Source of the DNA: Daphnia carinata
Taxonomy: Eukaryota; Arthropoda; Branchiopoda; Diplostraca; Daphniidae
Length of the DNA: 64,000 nt
Reading direction: 5' to 3'
Assembly: GCF_022539665.2 (NCBI RefSeq)
Contig: NW_026712512.1
Coordinates: forward strand, 1 to 64,000
Both the position numbers and the translations under genes were made by a program. Every line of letters begins with the position of its first letter. Positions within the stretch are counted from its first letter, which is position 1. Shown in pieces: positions 46,324 to 61,019 of this stretch. The notes below the pieces were generated by a model that did no database searches, was not told the DNA's origin, and saw nothing but the letters and a program-made list of their open reading frames with translations.

Positions 46324-49300
46324 CTATTTTATTACTTCCATGTACCCGGCTGGCCGCTGGTACACTGACTTACGTGATTGGCATTCTCGACAACTGCGAA
46401 CGAATCTACTAACGTCTTCGTCCATTTTCCACCAATAGTAACGAGCTCGCACTTTCGCTAGAGTGCGTCTCAATCCGAGGTGTCCACCCGTGATGTCATG
46501 ATGGCAAGCGCGCATAACCTCTTCTATGAATGTTTGGGGTACACACAGTTTTAGGAGTCGTCCATCATCGAGGATCTTCTCGCGGAATAACAGGCCATCT
46601 TGAATCCGATACTGCCCTCGGAGTTTTCCTCGTTTGATTGCAGCAAACACTTGATCCCATTCCTCTTGCTGGGCGCGTTGTAATTTCTCTTTATTGTCAT
46701 GATCGATACTTAAGGCTGCCACTATGCAGGTTAGTGACACATCTGTTTCTGTGACAATGTTGACTGGATAACGCGATAACGTGTCCGCATCCGTATGCAG
46801 TCTACCGTTACGGTGTACAATCCTTAGTAAAAATTCTTGTAATTGCAGGCTCCAACGAGCCAAACGTCCGGCCAGATCCTTTTTACTTAACAGCCAACAA
46901 AGCGCGTGATGGTCAGTCACAACCACGGTCTCAATTCCCCAAATGTAGCTTCTAAATTTCTTCACCGCCCAGACCATCGCGAGGCATTCTTTTTCCGTGA
47001 TGGAATAATTGTTCTCGCCTTTTGTCAAGAGGCGACTCGCGTAGGCGAGGGGTCTCTCCACGTTGTCGATGCGTTGTAACAACACCGCTCCAAGACCGTA
47101 ATCGCACGCGTCAGGATGGATCTCGAAAGGTTTGGAAAAATCAGGATAGGCTAACGTAGCGGCTCTGATCAGCGCTTGTTTTAATAAATTGAAGCTTTCT
47201 TCTTGAGGTTCTTGCCATACAAAGCATGCCCCTTTTTTAAACATGTCTGTTAGGGGTTTAGCAGTATGCGCAAACTGCGCAATGAATCGCCTGTAGTACG
47301 AACAGAGTCCGATAAAGCTCCTAACACATTTTAGTCGGTCAGCGGGTTTATGAAAGGAACACGGAGACGGAAATTTTTCAATTGCCTTTAGTTTTTCTGG
47401 GTCTGGGCGTATGCCTTCCCCGCTGATTACGTGCCCTAAGGCTTTTACTTCCCGGGCTGCAAATTGGCACTTTACTAGTTTGATCTTTAATCCAGCTTTG
47501 TGTAAGGCACTCAGTACCTGCCGGAGTCGTATTAGATGTTCCCTGGTATCCCCCGCGTAGATGATGATATCGTCTAGGTAGACGAGGCAGATCGTCCATC
47601 GGAGCCCGGCTAGTACCAGGTCCATCATCCGTTGGAATGTTCCGGGAGCGGAAGCTAAACCAAACGGCATTACCAAAAATTGGTAGAGCCCGTCGGGCGT
47701 GATAAATGCTGTTTTGGCTTTATCAGCTTCGTCCATAGGCACTTGCCAGTATCCGCTTTCTAAATCCATTGTCGAAAAAATGCAGGCGTTCCCCATCCTG
47801 GCTAGGGTTTCCTCAATCCGCGGTAGTGGGTAAACATCTTGCACAGAGACGACGTTTAGCTTCCGATAGTCCACGCAGAATCTCCAATTTCCATCTTTCT
47901 TTTTCACCAAGACAACTGGCGATGCCCAAGGGCTGGTGGAAGGCTCAATGACACCTTTTTCCAGCATCTCGTCGACCTGTCGCTGTACAATGGCTCGTTC
48001 TTACCATGCGGTTTTGTACGGAGGTTGGTGAACTGGTGGTGTGTTACCCGTGTCGATTCGATGCTTGGTCACACGACAAACTCCCAGCTCACTATCGGCC
48101 AGCGCGAAGCATGAATGAAATTCTTCTAACAGGTCAATCAATCTCTCTGTTTCTGGGGGTGATAAGCTTTCGGCAATCCTAGCCCTGAATGTCTCCCTGG
48201 GAATAGGGGCGACGCTGGACGGAGAGAACTTTCCTCGACTGAGTGCCATTACGGCTAGATTCTCCTCGTCATCCTTTATTCCCATTTTATCTTCCTCATC
48301 TATTGTCACAACAACAGGTTCTATTTCTTCCATCTGTCCCAAAACGGTCCCCTCTCGGATATAGGCTCTCTGGTACGTTAAGTTCACAACAAACACTCGG
48401 TTTAGCGGGGATTCACTGGACACAAGTACCTTCCCAGTAGTAATGCCTTTGACTCGAGCTAACTTGTCCGAAGGCTCTACCATTCAAATGTTTTTCTCTT
48501 GTGCGGTAAGCTCTACTTCCACTAGAGCAAAGGTTCTCGGTGGCAGCATTCTTCCTATCTTGGCTACCAGCTTTGGAGGCGAGATTATCTGCTCGTTGAT
48601 TACATTCACTGGCAATTCACCTAGAGATGCCACTGCCCCCGTCTTCTTGTACTGAACCACCAATCGCTCAAACTGGCTTAAAAAATCGTTCCCTAACAGT
48701 AGTTCTATTCCTTTCATTTCCAAGAGAATGATTTTTCCACTGGCCTTGTGGCCCCGATGTTCAATTTCCAACTGAATGGCACCAAGAGGTTGTGTACTTT
48801 GACCATTTACCATAATGATGGCCGGTCCTTCCCATTCCACCAACGGTGCTTTTAGCTTTTCTTGCAGGCTTGGCGAAGCAACTGAAATTACGGCTCCAGT
48901 ATCAATAACTGCCTTGACGGCCAATCCCTTACAGTTGACTTCTTCGAATATGAGACGCGGAGAGTAGGTCAAATAGATCGGTACGTTTTCTCCTTTATCC
49001 TTTATGCCCTCTTCGACTTTACAATTCTCTTCCCCCTTTTCTCCGAGCGATTCCATCTCACAGCCAGCCCCTTTGTCTTCATTTTCAGCCTCCTTAAGCT
49101 CATCTTTCTTCTTCCCTTTTTCTTCGAGTGAAATCATTCCCACCGCCATTTGACCCTGATCACGGTCCGCGGGAGGTCTAGAAACCGTTCTAGGGCTACG
49201 ACTTTCCCTACTATCGTCCCTATTATAACGCGAGCGTTCTCGACTTACGTTTCTCCTCCCATCTTGGCTTCCATCTCGTCTCGAGTTCTCACGTCCGCGT

Positions 49301-50773
49301 CGGTCCACATCACGTCCATCTGGTCTCCTTTCGTTCTCCCTTCCTTCCCGACTGGGTGTTGGTGATCGTGGCCTCGTATTACTCAAATCGGTCTCACAGT
49401 TACGAGCAATATGACCGGAGCGTCCGCATCGGTGGCAGATTGGCCTTCCGTCTGCTGTTCGGGAGGGTTTAGGTTTCTCCCCTCTCCCTCCCAGGCGTAG
49501 TTGTTTAGTGCCTCGTTCCAGCTCTTCTATCCGAGCTGCCATATCGCGTATTAAATTTTTTAACTCGTCATGCGACCCTTGGCGCGTGCCGTCTCGCTTT
49601 GCGTCGTACTCGTAGGCTTCTTGTTTCAACGGAGTTTGCCTTTCTTCGGAGTCAGCATACGTGACTCGCTTGGGTGGAATAGGATCCTTCGCTTGTCCCA
49701 TAAAATTAACTGCCTGATTTGGTTTCTCTGAATCCTCATATGCCCTAGTATAAATCTTGAGTGCTTTCAAAAATTCATCTGTCGTCCGGGGCTGTTTAAT
49801 GGTCATTTCTCGCTTCAAAGGCTGATTAAGCCCACGCAACAGATAATCTATTTTCTTCGCTTCAGGCATCCTTGGGTTCAACCTACGGCACTGATTTAGC
49901 ACGTCGTAGAAATATCCTACGACCGTCTCCGGCCTCCTGTTTTCGGCTACGTAGCCTAGCTTTATGATAACGGTCGAAATCCTCCGATCGAAATGTATCT
50001 AAAAATCGGGTTCGTAGGCCCCTTATCCCGGGTTCGGCGTCATCCGGAGCAACATCATCCCAGACCACCTCCCCTAATTGACAAGCTAGCCAATCCTTTG
50101 CTGTACCTTCTAAGAATAAGCCAAAGTATTCCGCTTTCTCAGCGGGACCCCATCCATTGAAATTGGCGGTCCTCTCGAAACGTTCCATCCATTCAGCGGC
50201 ATCGTCGTCTGGTCCTCCGCGGAAGACTGGTGCTTCACGATACTGCGATGGATGAGCCGGTGCACGCTGAACGGCTCATCCTGCCTGTGCAGGTGCACGG
50301 GCGGGAGGTCCATCATTTCCTCTAAATTCAGCGCGCTGGGCCATTTCAAGCGTTGGTACTATCACGAGTGGTAAAGCTCCAGAAAAATCGTCTAACCCCT
50401 TATCACTTCCTTCCCTTGAGCACTCGTTAAAGATTCCTTGCTTTTCGGCTACCTCCTGTTGCTCCCTCGGATCAATACACGTTTGTTCTCCTACACCACT
50501 ATCTCTCGATCTTGCTTCCTGAACGAGCTTCCGATACCTACAAGAGGAATTTGTCCTCGCGTTCGATTCTCCGATCGGGTTCAGTGATACGATTTCTCTT
50601 CTCGGAATGGTATGGCCGATCGCTTGGGCAGTCTGTGCCCCTACTTCTGTAACTCTCTTTAGAGATTCCGCCTGACTTCCGTCAAGACCAACGCTGCGTT
50701 GTCCTTCCCCGCTTATCGGGGACGCGGCTAACCCTCGTAAACGCCTGCTCTGCCTAGGCGGATCCGTACTCAT
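46324..50773 (-). pseudogene. Element A gag-pol, copy 2 (multiple breaks)
   Basis: Same domain order as copy 1 but interrupted five times. A stop lies near 50277 (Gly to TGA), a 2-base deletion near 49931, a stop near 48484 (Trp to TGA) and a stop near 48003 (Lys to TAA). The frame then ends near 46324, where a one-base deletion precedes the larger integrase deletion. The RT and RNase H block (46324-47967) is a single open stretch with YLDD intact. Confidence 0.88.
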
Positions 50774-51078
50774 CCACCGAGCTACGTCTCTCTCTCCCAC
50801 CCAATGGTAGGCCTGTCGGGCTTTTACTACGCGCTTTCAACAACTTACTCGGACGGGTCTTCAACCTAACAGCGAATCAAGGAAATCGGCCAGGTCTGTG
50901 GTCCTGTACCACGGCAATTTAAGGCACTTTCTAGCCGGCTGGTCACACTTCCCAAGGACCCCTAAACAGCACCTGCCTCCAAGTTCCTTATTCAAAAACT
51001 CCCCAAGACCCGTGCGAAAAGAACAACAATTGCGCTTACCTTACTCAGCCTAACAGGTGGTACCCTGCATCTCCACCA

Positions 51079-51344
51079 TGTCACGGACGGATCTTGTACC
51101 AAGATAGAGACGTCGTGCTTCAGATTAAAAGATAATGTGTATTTCACCAAAAGGATTAATAACACAACTGCAAACTAATTGCCCTAACCAATTAATCAAA
51201 AAGCCACACAGAAGTGCAATATCGCCCCTTTTATATCCGGCGACGAGGGTGGTGCTCCAATGGACGGCCATAATTGGGGCGGGATTTCCGTCCTAGCGCT
51301 GTTGTCGCTACTGCAGTGGCGAATCGGATATTGCCAACGTAACA
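51079..51344 (-). repeat. 5' LTR of element A, copy 2
   Basis: 266 bp, nearly identical to 12383-12648. The primer site is at 51061-51078. Confidence 0.75.
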
Positions 51345-53009
51345 ATATTCATGAGCGTTTATTCGATCATTCTAAACTATGACATGTGTTTTCTTTTGTT
51401 GTTTCAAATATTTTAACCTGTCCATCGTCTGCCTAGATGAAGCTTTCTCATCGTAAACATTTTTTTTTCAGAAAATGAGTCTTCTGGAAGAAGAACTTTT
51501 GCCACCGAACGATTTGACATCAAACAAATGAATGTATACTTGTGAGTATTGACCAAACAGATGTCGCGGTTCTTCATTAATCATCAGTCTCATATTTAAT
51601 GTGTTCGAAAAAGAAAAACTTCAAATAGTTGGAAAAATGCCAACGTTAAAGACTGTATTGGATGGTGACGTGACGTGACGTGACGTTACGGCCATCATAA
51701 CAGTTCCGACATTTGTGTCACATGGGGAAGAGAAACATTTTGACCCGTAATGATGCATCACTCGTGTCAATTGCACTAAAACCCTATAATCTTTTTTTTT
51801 TCTTAAAATCTTTTTAAACATACTGAATAGTAAAAAATGTCATTGAAAATATTATCCTCTATTTCTGCGGCTCGAAAAATCTTTTCTCGTCCTGCGAATG
51901 GTATTATTTTAAAATTAATTACACACCTGATTGTTACATTGAGTTAATTGTATTTTTTTTCTGTATCACGATACGGCGATTTTTTTTCCTACTTCGTCTT
52001 ACGCAATTATCTTCAGCTACACAATCATGGCAAATGACTGTCAATGGCATTAACAACCCATGATTACTTTGTAATTTTTGTATTATTAATTATTAGGAAA
52101 CATTTATACATCACACACATTTTATTACAACTGACACATTTACATAATTGACACCAGAAACATACACACACACATGACACCAATTACACTTTCTGCAACT
52201 ATTGGGTATTAAACCCTAATATTCGGCATAGCTTGCCGATACTCAACCATTGAGCTATAGTCACATATAATTTCAGTCTCGTATACCTTGAGTCAACGCA
52301 CGATCATTTTGTATAGTCAATGTTTTCTTCTTGCTATGCTATTTGCCAGTCTGATCAGCGACTGTATAACTATCATAGCTTATTTGTAAAGCGTCTGGCT
52401 GCGGGTATCAACATACTAAGGTTGAAACCCAGTTCGATGCTCAACCTTGGACTAAATTCACACATGAATTCTCTCTTCTATAGCTTGAGTCATAATATTA
52501 TTATATAGTCAATGTATCTCATCTCGATATGCTATTTGTTAGTCTCCTTTCTTATGGTGTAAATACCGCAGATTATACGTAGAAAGTCCGCTTTTGACTT
52601 CAGTAATTGCTCACACAGGAATAACACAGTTTTGCACACACAATCAGATCGGTTGAGCACCAAACTGATCTTGGTACTTTTATCTCGATTGTTTTCACCT
52701 GTTTCACTTCACGTTGAGGGGAAGCACACGTGCACTGTGGGAGCTTGTGGTAGTTCTCTCTATGGATTAATGCAACGGTTTATTTGTATCTGGACTGCTG
52801 GAACTGCCGATTGCACAACCGCCAGACTAATATTTGAAATTGCTAATTCTTCAATCGCGGCTGTTACATCATTATTGGATCCCAATTCTTCGTTTTTTTC
52901 TCCTGAAAATGAACGAAAACCAGTAAATAAAAGATCTATGTAGTAGATCAAATTGTCCTAATGATAGTATTGAATAAGAATAAAAAAGCGAGACGAAAAA
53001 CACAACAAC

Positions 53010-54684
53010 TTAAACGATAATCTGGGAATGAAATCCCAAACCGAATGCTGACCTATTGAAGCTAAGAGGATCATTGAAGGAATTATCACCAAGTCTGTTG
53101 AAGTTGTCCATCATGACTACTGCTGGCGATGACTGAGGCAACGGAAGGTCAAATTTGGCTTCGATTTCCCTTAAACTAGGCGGAATGATGACCTCAGCGT
53201 GAGTTTCCGAGTATTCTTCCTCTGCATAAATATTGGCAGCGGTGCCCAAAAGAAGAATAATCAATCCGCACACGAACAGTACCTAACGCACGGAGAATTC
53301 TTTAGTTATTGCGAGTGACAAAATTCTTCGAAGACCCACTTTGGCAATCCAGCGTTCACCAGAAGTCGATGGGACAACTTGCAGATAAATCCACGCAGGC
53401 GCAACACAACAAACTGCCGTTCCTGAAGTGGCACCCACCAGACCTAAAACGAACTCGACATTCGGAATGCAGATACCAACAGACACCAATCGACATTTAT
53501 ATTTTCTTTTTCATCTTATTGTACTAGATTTCAATAAACTTTACCTATTATTAAGGTTGCCGTGACGATTATGAATGTCAGGATTTTGAAACGGAAATCC
53601 GAAAGTGAGCCGGTTGTTCCTCCTGACATCCCGCCACTAGTTTCAGACGTCTGAAGGGATTCCTCAACTTAAAAAACAAACAAAAGCAAACACTTTGGCA
53701 TAACGATTACATCATCAATGAATTAACGCTTTACCTTTCCATACACTAATGAATGAAAGCTTGTCCTGCAGGGCAAAACACACGACGGAAAGCTCAAGAT
53801 AATCGATAGCAGGAATCCCACTTTCATAAGGTCAGTTACAAAAGACGGCGCAAAACTTATGAGGATATTGCCTAGTCGAGACAAAATATGACCCAATGAA
53901 ATTCGTCAGATTTTCCTAGGCAAAAGTTTACAATATGTTGACTTGCCAGTAAAATGCGTATCCGCAAAGGCTAGGTAGCCAGCTATTCCTACCCCCATGT
54001 ACATAAAAGTGCACAAATCAATGGCTGTCGATATTACTCGATCCATTGCTTTTAGGGAAGGTTCTGGTATACTTCGAACACCTGCCTATGCATTTAAAAA
54101 GCTGATCATTAAATCTGGCATTCTCCTTGTCAATTTAAATATTTCCACTCACGTTTGGCATCATAAAGCCATGGAAAATATCGGTACGCATTGGAGTACA
54201 CCCCCTATTTTCCATACTTCAATATTTGAAGACATTCCTTCGGTTAGGCCCTGGACACCAGCCTCAAAGAAGGACTGAAAAAGAAAAAAAAATCTGTCAT
54301 AACTGCACTGTTATTTTGGTAGCATACTTCATGTAGAAGGATGCATAAAACATAATTAAGGGCAGGGAATCATGTACATGCTTTCAAAACCAATAACATG
54401 TACTACATAGCCACAGAAACTGTTGACACTACATCCAATGTTTCAATATCTCTCAAGAGGCACAGAGGTATATGATGAACATGCCATTTCCTGTGTATGA
54501 TTAAGTTATATATTTTAGAACCTTATGGAAATAATATCACTGGCATCCAGTAGAGAGCTTACCTGCCATAAGAATAAGTATTCGTGCTGACTGCAAGGAG
54601 TAATTTACACCTATTTTGATTAATATTTCTGGACCGAGATCGCCAAGTACAACCAGATAGGCAATGCAGCAGCCCAGATAATGG
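53010..54684 (-). pseudogene. SLC38A10-like transporter relic, copy 4
   Basis: Exons by collinearity: 54563-54684, about 54378-54475, 54153-54274, 53947-54085, 53735-53871, 53545-53662 and 53476-53010. It carries the same shared TAG (53283-53285) and TGA stops. All four relics sharing these stops implies inactivation before the unit was amplified. A one-base loss at about 53924 is intronic. Confidence 0.8.
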
Positions 54685-56024
54685 CTATTTCCTCATTTCG
54701 CCCTTAGATTTTTATATGTTAAGGAAATGCTTAAATATTCGGCAGAGATAGGAGTTTCGGTTTGACAGTTTTTATTTTAATTATTGAAAAAATAGCCAAA
54801 AAGGTTGCGCTAAGCACTTGACTGACATACTAGTATCCTCCAGACCTGCCCCGATGGAGATCATATTGCTGTACTATATGATCCCCATCTCGCATCAGCT
54901 GATAGCTCTTACATCTCTATTCAGTTCTGCATTGGAATGGGGGCCAATGATTGGTGGACCAATCATTGTGGGTGCCATCATCATCATACCAACGCTTGAC
55001 GTTTCGAGTTGTAATTGCTTACAGACTCTTGGTACTAGTTCCCAACATTGGGAGGGTACCATACCCAGTCATTGTTCAAGTGCCGCTACGTTAAAGATGT
55101 TCACGCAACTATTATATACCGTGAATGACGACCCCAAACCATGTTGATAACGCTAGCGGGCATTTTCCGTCTTAAACTAATTCTCATTTAAATTCAGTGA
55201 AACTATTGCACAATGTAATAAATGAACTGTATTCAGAAAATAGTGATAAACAACATCCAAGGTAATTATAAACAAAACACTTGAGTAAATGTTTAAAATT
55301 TTCAATTATTATGTAGCACTCACGAATTAGGGCGTGGCATCACGCACCGTTAATGACATGCAAGAATACTCCATATCACCTTGCGGCCGATTTTGGCACT
55401 AGTGCATTCATGCATTGGCTTGTGCTATTCTAGTTGTGAAGGGAAAGTAAGTTAAAGCTAATGTAGGTTTGTCATTATTTATTTTTTGCATTCATATCCA
55501 AACGTATAAGTAGCCCTGCATGCAGCTCATCGCGTCTGTTGGGCCATAATACTTTAACAATCACGGTTTCTAAATTTCCGCTTTGGAAAACAATGACCTT
55601 ATGCCACATTCCCAGGACTTATCAAGTCTAGTTGATAATGGTTGTTCGTAATTACAATCCATTCAGTTGTCACCATGAATATTCCACAAAGGATTTTTTG
55701 AACGTTAGTTACCTTTTGGGTTATGCGTTAAAGATTGAGTCTACATGTTCAGGTATAATACATATGCATATGCATGCAAGTATATACATAAAATACATAT
55801 GCAAACGTTGAATAATCAAAGAAGTTTGATGTTTCACGCTAGCGCTGTAGCGTACTGGCGCGCTAGTAATGGTTTCGATTCGCACACACATTTATTTCAT
55901 ATTTTAGATTACTCCAAAAGTATAAACTCTACGTAAAGACAAATTCCATTTTCATGTTCCTTGAGTAATTTTTAATCAGAATCATCTATAGTTATCTAGA
56001 TTCAATGCTATTATTTTTTAATAG

Positions 56025-56774
56025 GAAAAAATTTTAAGCCCGACAATATAAGCGCGGGCTTATTTTTTAACCCAACTTTACCGTTTTTTACGTTTTATTA
56101 AAAAACTTTGAGTCCCACGAGAACACAATCCTCACAATCGTGATCTCCGTTCAATTCTGCATCGAAACCATGTATTTAAAGCGAAATCTAACATTTTGTC
56201 AAAATTGCTAAGAGAGAAGGCTATAGCCTTCTCACTTTTGTCAAAATCGGAAAAAATCGAAATCTCTCGGAATGCGATGAAAATCCCACAGTATAACCCT
56301 ATTTTAACGCGGATTCAGAAAAAACCATTTGTTTTATTTTCAAGTAAGCCGTTTTTGAAATAATCGTAATTTAAAGATAAAGTCGGGCTTATTTTTTTAG
56401 TCGGGCTTATTTTTTTAAACCCAACTTCCCCGTTTTTTACGTTTTATTAAAACACTATGAGTTCCACGAGAAAACAACCCTCATATTCGTGATGCCCGTT
56501 CAATTCTGCATCGAAACCACGTATTTAAAGCGAAATCTAAAATTTTGCCAAAATTGCAAAAGTGAGAAGGCCTTCTCGCTTTTCCATTTTTCCTCAAATC
56601 CTAGATTTCATTAAAAATACAGTATTCCGATGCGAAATTGATCGCTGATCATGAAAATGGGGTATGTTTTTATATCAGACTTCTATTTTTTGAATTAACC
56701 CGTAAAAAAAACAGAAAGTCGGGCTTATTAAGTCGGGCTTATTTAGTCGGGCTTAAAAATTTTTTCGGTCAGTG
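56025..56774. mobile_element. Tc1/mariner-like non-autonomous element, unit 5
   Basis: Full-length copy with both inverted ends, collinear with 29217-29966. Confidence 0.58.
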
Positions 56775-56911
56775 TATAGACAATTAACTAGAAATGTGAC
56801 CGGTAGATGGCGATAGAAGTCAAACAGAAAAAAAACCCAATATTTTTTATTTTTATTTGGGTAAAACGGATTGCCGTATTGCCATATGTACTCTTGTTTT
56901 TGGTTAACGAT

Positions 56912-57480
56912 ATGGATGCAATTACATTCAATGAGCGATGCCTGGAAGATGACTACTACTACACATTAGGTTGCGATGATTCCTCCAGTGTAAGTTTCGG
57001 TCAGATTTGTGCTGTTTGTTCTTTTTTTTTAGTTCTTTATATTCACTTCATACATAAATAGGTTGACCAAATATTAACCTAATACAAACACAGAGTATTA
57101 CGTTGTCATCCTGATAAGAATCCATATGACAAGTCCACTACTCAGTTTCAAAAACTTCAGGTAAATAGATTTTGCACATTAACCAAGTAATGTGATAGAT
57201 ACAGTTAATTTCTGGTCATTCCAACAGGAAGCTAAGGAGGTGCTCTGTGACCCAGAAAAGCGAAATGATTATGACAGATGGAAAACAAGTGGAATAACAA
57301 TTTCATACAAGCAATGGATTGTCATAAATAAACGATCTACTGCCGTAAGTATTATATGTGCAACATCAGGATGTCTTTCTATGTAGGTTTAAAGTAAAAT
57401 AGATTGAAATATTAAAATTAACACAGGTTCTCCACTGGGCCATACCAAAACATGAACAAAAAATGCTACAGGCAAGATAG
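56912..57480 (+). pseudogene. DNAJC12: DNAJC12-like, copy 5 (nonsense in exon 2)
   Basis: Exons 56912-56989, 57062-57160, 57228-57344 and 57427-57480. It carries the same TAA (57080-57082) as the copy at 3501, upstream of HPD, so it should not make a J domain. Otherwise it is very close to the 30-kb copy. Confidence 0.85.
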
Positions 57481-59014
57481 AAACGTTCGTCAAACAAGGT
57501 AAATGCAAATTTTTCGTTCTGTACATTAATGCCATAAAGCATTTATTTTAGGACTTTGAATACCAGCAATCCTTGTAAGAATGGAATTTTGACATTAATT
57601 TCATTGCAGAAACAATATGGAATGTATTTGCAACAGGTATTTCTTGTGAAACGAAAAAAAACTTTTTTTTTATTGATTTCAGATTTGCTGATAAAATTAT
57701 ATTGTTCCCTTACAAAAAACTGTATGTGCAATTGCCAAGATTTCGTTCTCAATTATAAGCTAATATTTTTTAAACAGAAGATTCAGAAGGGGTGAAATTG
57801 TTAAATGGTAATTATGGCCAACAGATATTGATTAATGCTTTTTAGTTTGTGGTTCCGAACTGAATGACAATTTCTATTTATACAATACTTTTTACTGCAA
57901 CCTTTATATTTCGTTCACGTCTGGAAATGAGACGACCGAAACAAGGAGCCGAGGGCGTAAATGTCCCAAAGACTGTTCAAGAAAGTCACACACAAAAGGT
58001 AAACACTTGACAAACAATAATAATAATATAAGAAATGCGTTCATACGAAATCCAACCAAATTCCCTTAACGCAAACTTACAACACGAGAATAACCTTACA
58101 TAAATCCAGAACAAAACCACACAAGAAATGTGAAGAGCACTTGTCAAATATAACCGTTCACGATCAAGCTACGCGAAAAAGAGAGGGATTGCCAGCTTAG
58201 ACAGCTGACACTTCCGGCAAGCGCCATCTGGCGTTCATTACAACAACATTTAGAAAAGTATATAGATAATAATAGGATGCCATCTGGCGCTGGAAATCAA
58301 GACTACTGTTTTTCTAACTTATCAATAATAACAACATGAGCATTACAAGAAGAGGAAACACGTCACCTAGTGCTGAACTTTAGAACTACTTATTTCTATT
58401 TGGGACTAATCGTTACACGCCATCTCCTCCTCCCCCGGAGGTTTGAGATGTCGAAGCAATTGTATTTCTTTGAGTAGTGCTTAAGTCTAACTTAATTGGC
58501 CATAATGAAAAGAAAAATTGGAAAATCTTAATCGTTATCCCACACAAAAAAAAAACAAAAAAACAAGCAAAAAAAAAAAAACAAAACAAAAATCAGTACG
58601 ATTGACACGAAACACCATTATTTTAAAGTACTATTCTGGTGTCATTTCTGTCAACAAGGTAAATAGGTTTCTTGTACATGTTTTCTGAAAACGTAATTGT
58701 GTTAATTATTTTTTTTTTGTCTTTTAGTTCATTAAAGGGACATACTATGTCTGAACAAAGTAGATGTGAAGATACTAAGAGGAACGAGGAGTTAGGCAAG
58801 ATAGGTACGTTGTTCGTCAACTAGGTAAATGCATGTTTTTTTTTATTTTTCAAAATGATTTGGCTAATATTCTATGAAAAAAGGCATGGTGTTTAGTAGG
58901 AAATCCATTTTGAAAAGATGGCATGTCTTAACGATACAGCAACAGCGCCAAAGAATCTCTCATTTGCATCAGAACGTGGATCGCTACACTTTCAGTTGAT
59001 CGTATTTGTTTCTG

Positions 59015-61019
59015 CTATACATCACCCATTTGGATTGAAGGACTCAGCGTCCAACCCGTTGGCAAGGTGTTTTTCACTTCTTTTAACACTAACTCTACTT
59101 GCTTAGGCGGAAAAAGCGTAGCTGGTAGCCTTTCTGTCGCCATTGTCGCTAGTCCAACGGCGAAATTGGTCACCGATTCGTCTATCCAAGCGAGGGATTT
59201 CTGAACGTGTCGAAAGACATTATCGATTTTCTCGGTGGCTGACGCTTGCCGCTCCATCTCTTGCTGAAAACTTCCAACTTGTTGGCTGACCTTCCATGCT
59301 TCGGCTTCGACGTGGTTAAAGGCGACCCGTAACTCTCCGATGGCTTTTGCTGCAGCCTGAGTTTCCCACAAGGTTTCATTAATTAGAGATGCGTGAACCT
59401 CCATGGCGTGCACAATTGACGGTTTCTGTGGATAATTTGTTTATTCTCTCGTTCACATGTTCTAGGTCTTCCTGCGTGGCTACTCCAAACAGCCAGTTTA
59501 GGATCTTTCCTCCGCCATCAGCTATTGCTCTCTTCCTTCTTGGATCCTTTATTCCAACGACCTCCTTCAACTCATTAAGTCGTAGATGGCTTTCACGCAG
59601 TTTTGCTATTTCTACCTGTGTGCGAACATTCAGCTGCCGCCGAAAACGTTCTTTGAATTTGTCTTCCAAGGCGTCGTTCCGGTAAATCAATGTACCCATT
59701 CGCACTTCTAATATAAACTGTAATTGTTTAATGACTTTTTCTAGAGTGTCGAAGGTGAAGTCGGAGACAACTATCCATTCTGAGTCTGAGAAGGCTACAT
59801 CTTTTTCGGGTTTGAAGATTACTCCTTGGTAGGCCACGATCTCTTTTGCCGATATTTTCAACGGTGCGTTTAGTGTCAAAAACAAAAGGAAAAATGGTAG
59901 TGCTAGTATGAATTGCTTCCTCGGTATCCTTCCTCGAGCTGATCGTCTTAAACCAGTCCCATCCGGGGTTGCTGTTGGTATTCCTGGTTCCGGTACCGTC
60001 TCCTCTGCAGGCGGGGTCCCCACGCATGCATCACTTTCCTGATTCCGTTGACCATCGTCAGTTTCCGGGGTCGCTGACCCTTCTGGGGCGGCAGTTGGCG
60101 ACGCCTCGTGTAAGTTAGATTGTGACGTTTCCGGGGATACATCCTTGCTGTCCGGCTTGGGGAGCGGTGGCGGAGTTCCAACGACATCAATGAATGATTT
60201 CATACGCTCGACATGTACTATCTCTGTTTTGGGCGAGCGGCCTAGGCGTATTTCGTAGTTGCTTGGGGTGGTCTGGCGTACCACTTTATATGGACCATAC
60301 CATCGATGCAAAAGTTTTTCCGACCTTCCTACCTTTCGAATAGGTTTGTACACCAGAACTTCGTCTCCAGGCAGGTAAGTGGGTGCTTCTCTCCTTCTTT
60401 TGTCATATTGTTCCTTTTGGTCACGATGTATAAGGGCTGCGCGCTCCTGCACTAACAATCGTGCCTGTTGGAGACGTTCGATTGCCCATTCGGTCGGATC
60501 CCTGTCCTTTGGCGACGCAGGGTTGGGATCCGCGCCCACCATAGCGTCGATGGGGAGAACGGCTTCTCTCCCATACACCAAGTAAAATGGCGTCTTTCCG
60601 GTGGTCTCTTGACGGCTGGTATTGTACGCGAACGTCACGTAGGGTAGTGACTCATCCCAGTCCCGATTATCTGAGCTGACATACATTGAAAGCATGTCAG
60701 ACAGCGTGTGATTCAGCCGTTCCACCAAGCCGTTCGCTTGCGGACGATAGGCCGTTGTCATACGGTGGTTAGTCTCCATGGCCTTCACCACATGTTGGGT
60801 GAGTTCTGCGATGAAACAGCGGCCTCTATCCGTAGTTAGCTGGCGCGGGGCGCCATGACGTAACAACACACTTTTTACCAGGAAATCGGCCACTTCTTTG
60901 GCGTCGGCACTCGGAAGCGCTCTAGTTTCTGCCCATTTCGTAACATAATCTACTGCCACGACGATGTGTTTGTTCCCCATTTTTGATAGTGGGAATGGTC
61001 CCAGGATATCTATTCCCAA
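59015..61019 (-). pseudogene. Element A integrase plus envelope-like region, copy 3
   Basis: The integrase DDE core, linker, signal-like stretch and RRKR site are open in 59379-61019. The Ser codon that is TAA in copy 1 is intact here. A 2-base deletion near 59420 shifts the frame after the hydrophobic segment. The remaining coiled-coil part (59015-59413) is in another frame and ends at the junction stop. Confidence 0.83.

Larger units (their letters stand above)
44393..51344 (-). mobile_element. Ty3/Gypsy element A, copy 2 (3' truncated, most decayed)
   Basis: 6,952 bp with the same right (5' LTR) and left (truncated) junctions as copy 1. It is shorter, mainly because of a deletion of about 100 bp near 46290 inside integrase. 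Confidence 0.92.
40233..53348. repeat. Tandem unit, copy 4
   Basis: This 13,116-bp copy carries element A (44393-51344) but has lost the segment equivalent to about 3003-4453 of copy 1, which contains all DNAJC12 exons. The junction is filled with about 45 bp of AT-rich sequence near 43252-43292. The SLC38A10-like relic and the 51.3-53.3 kb block are otherwise collinear with copy 1. Confidence 0.93.
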
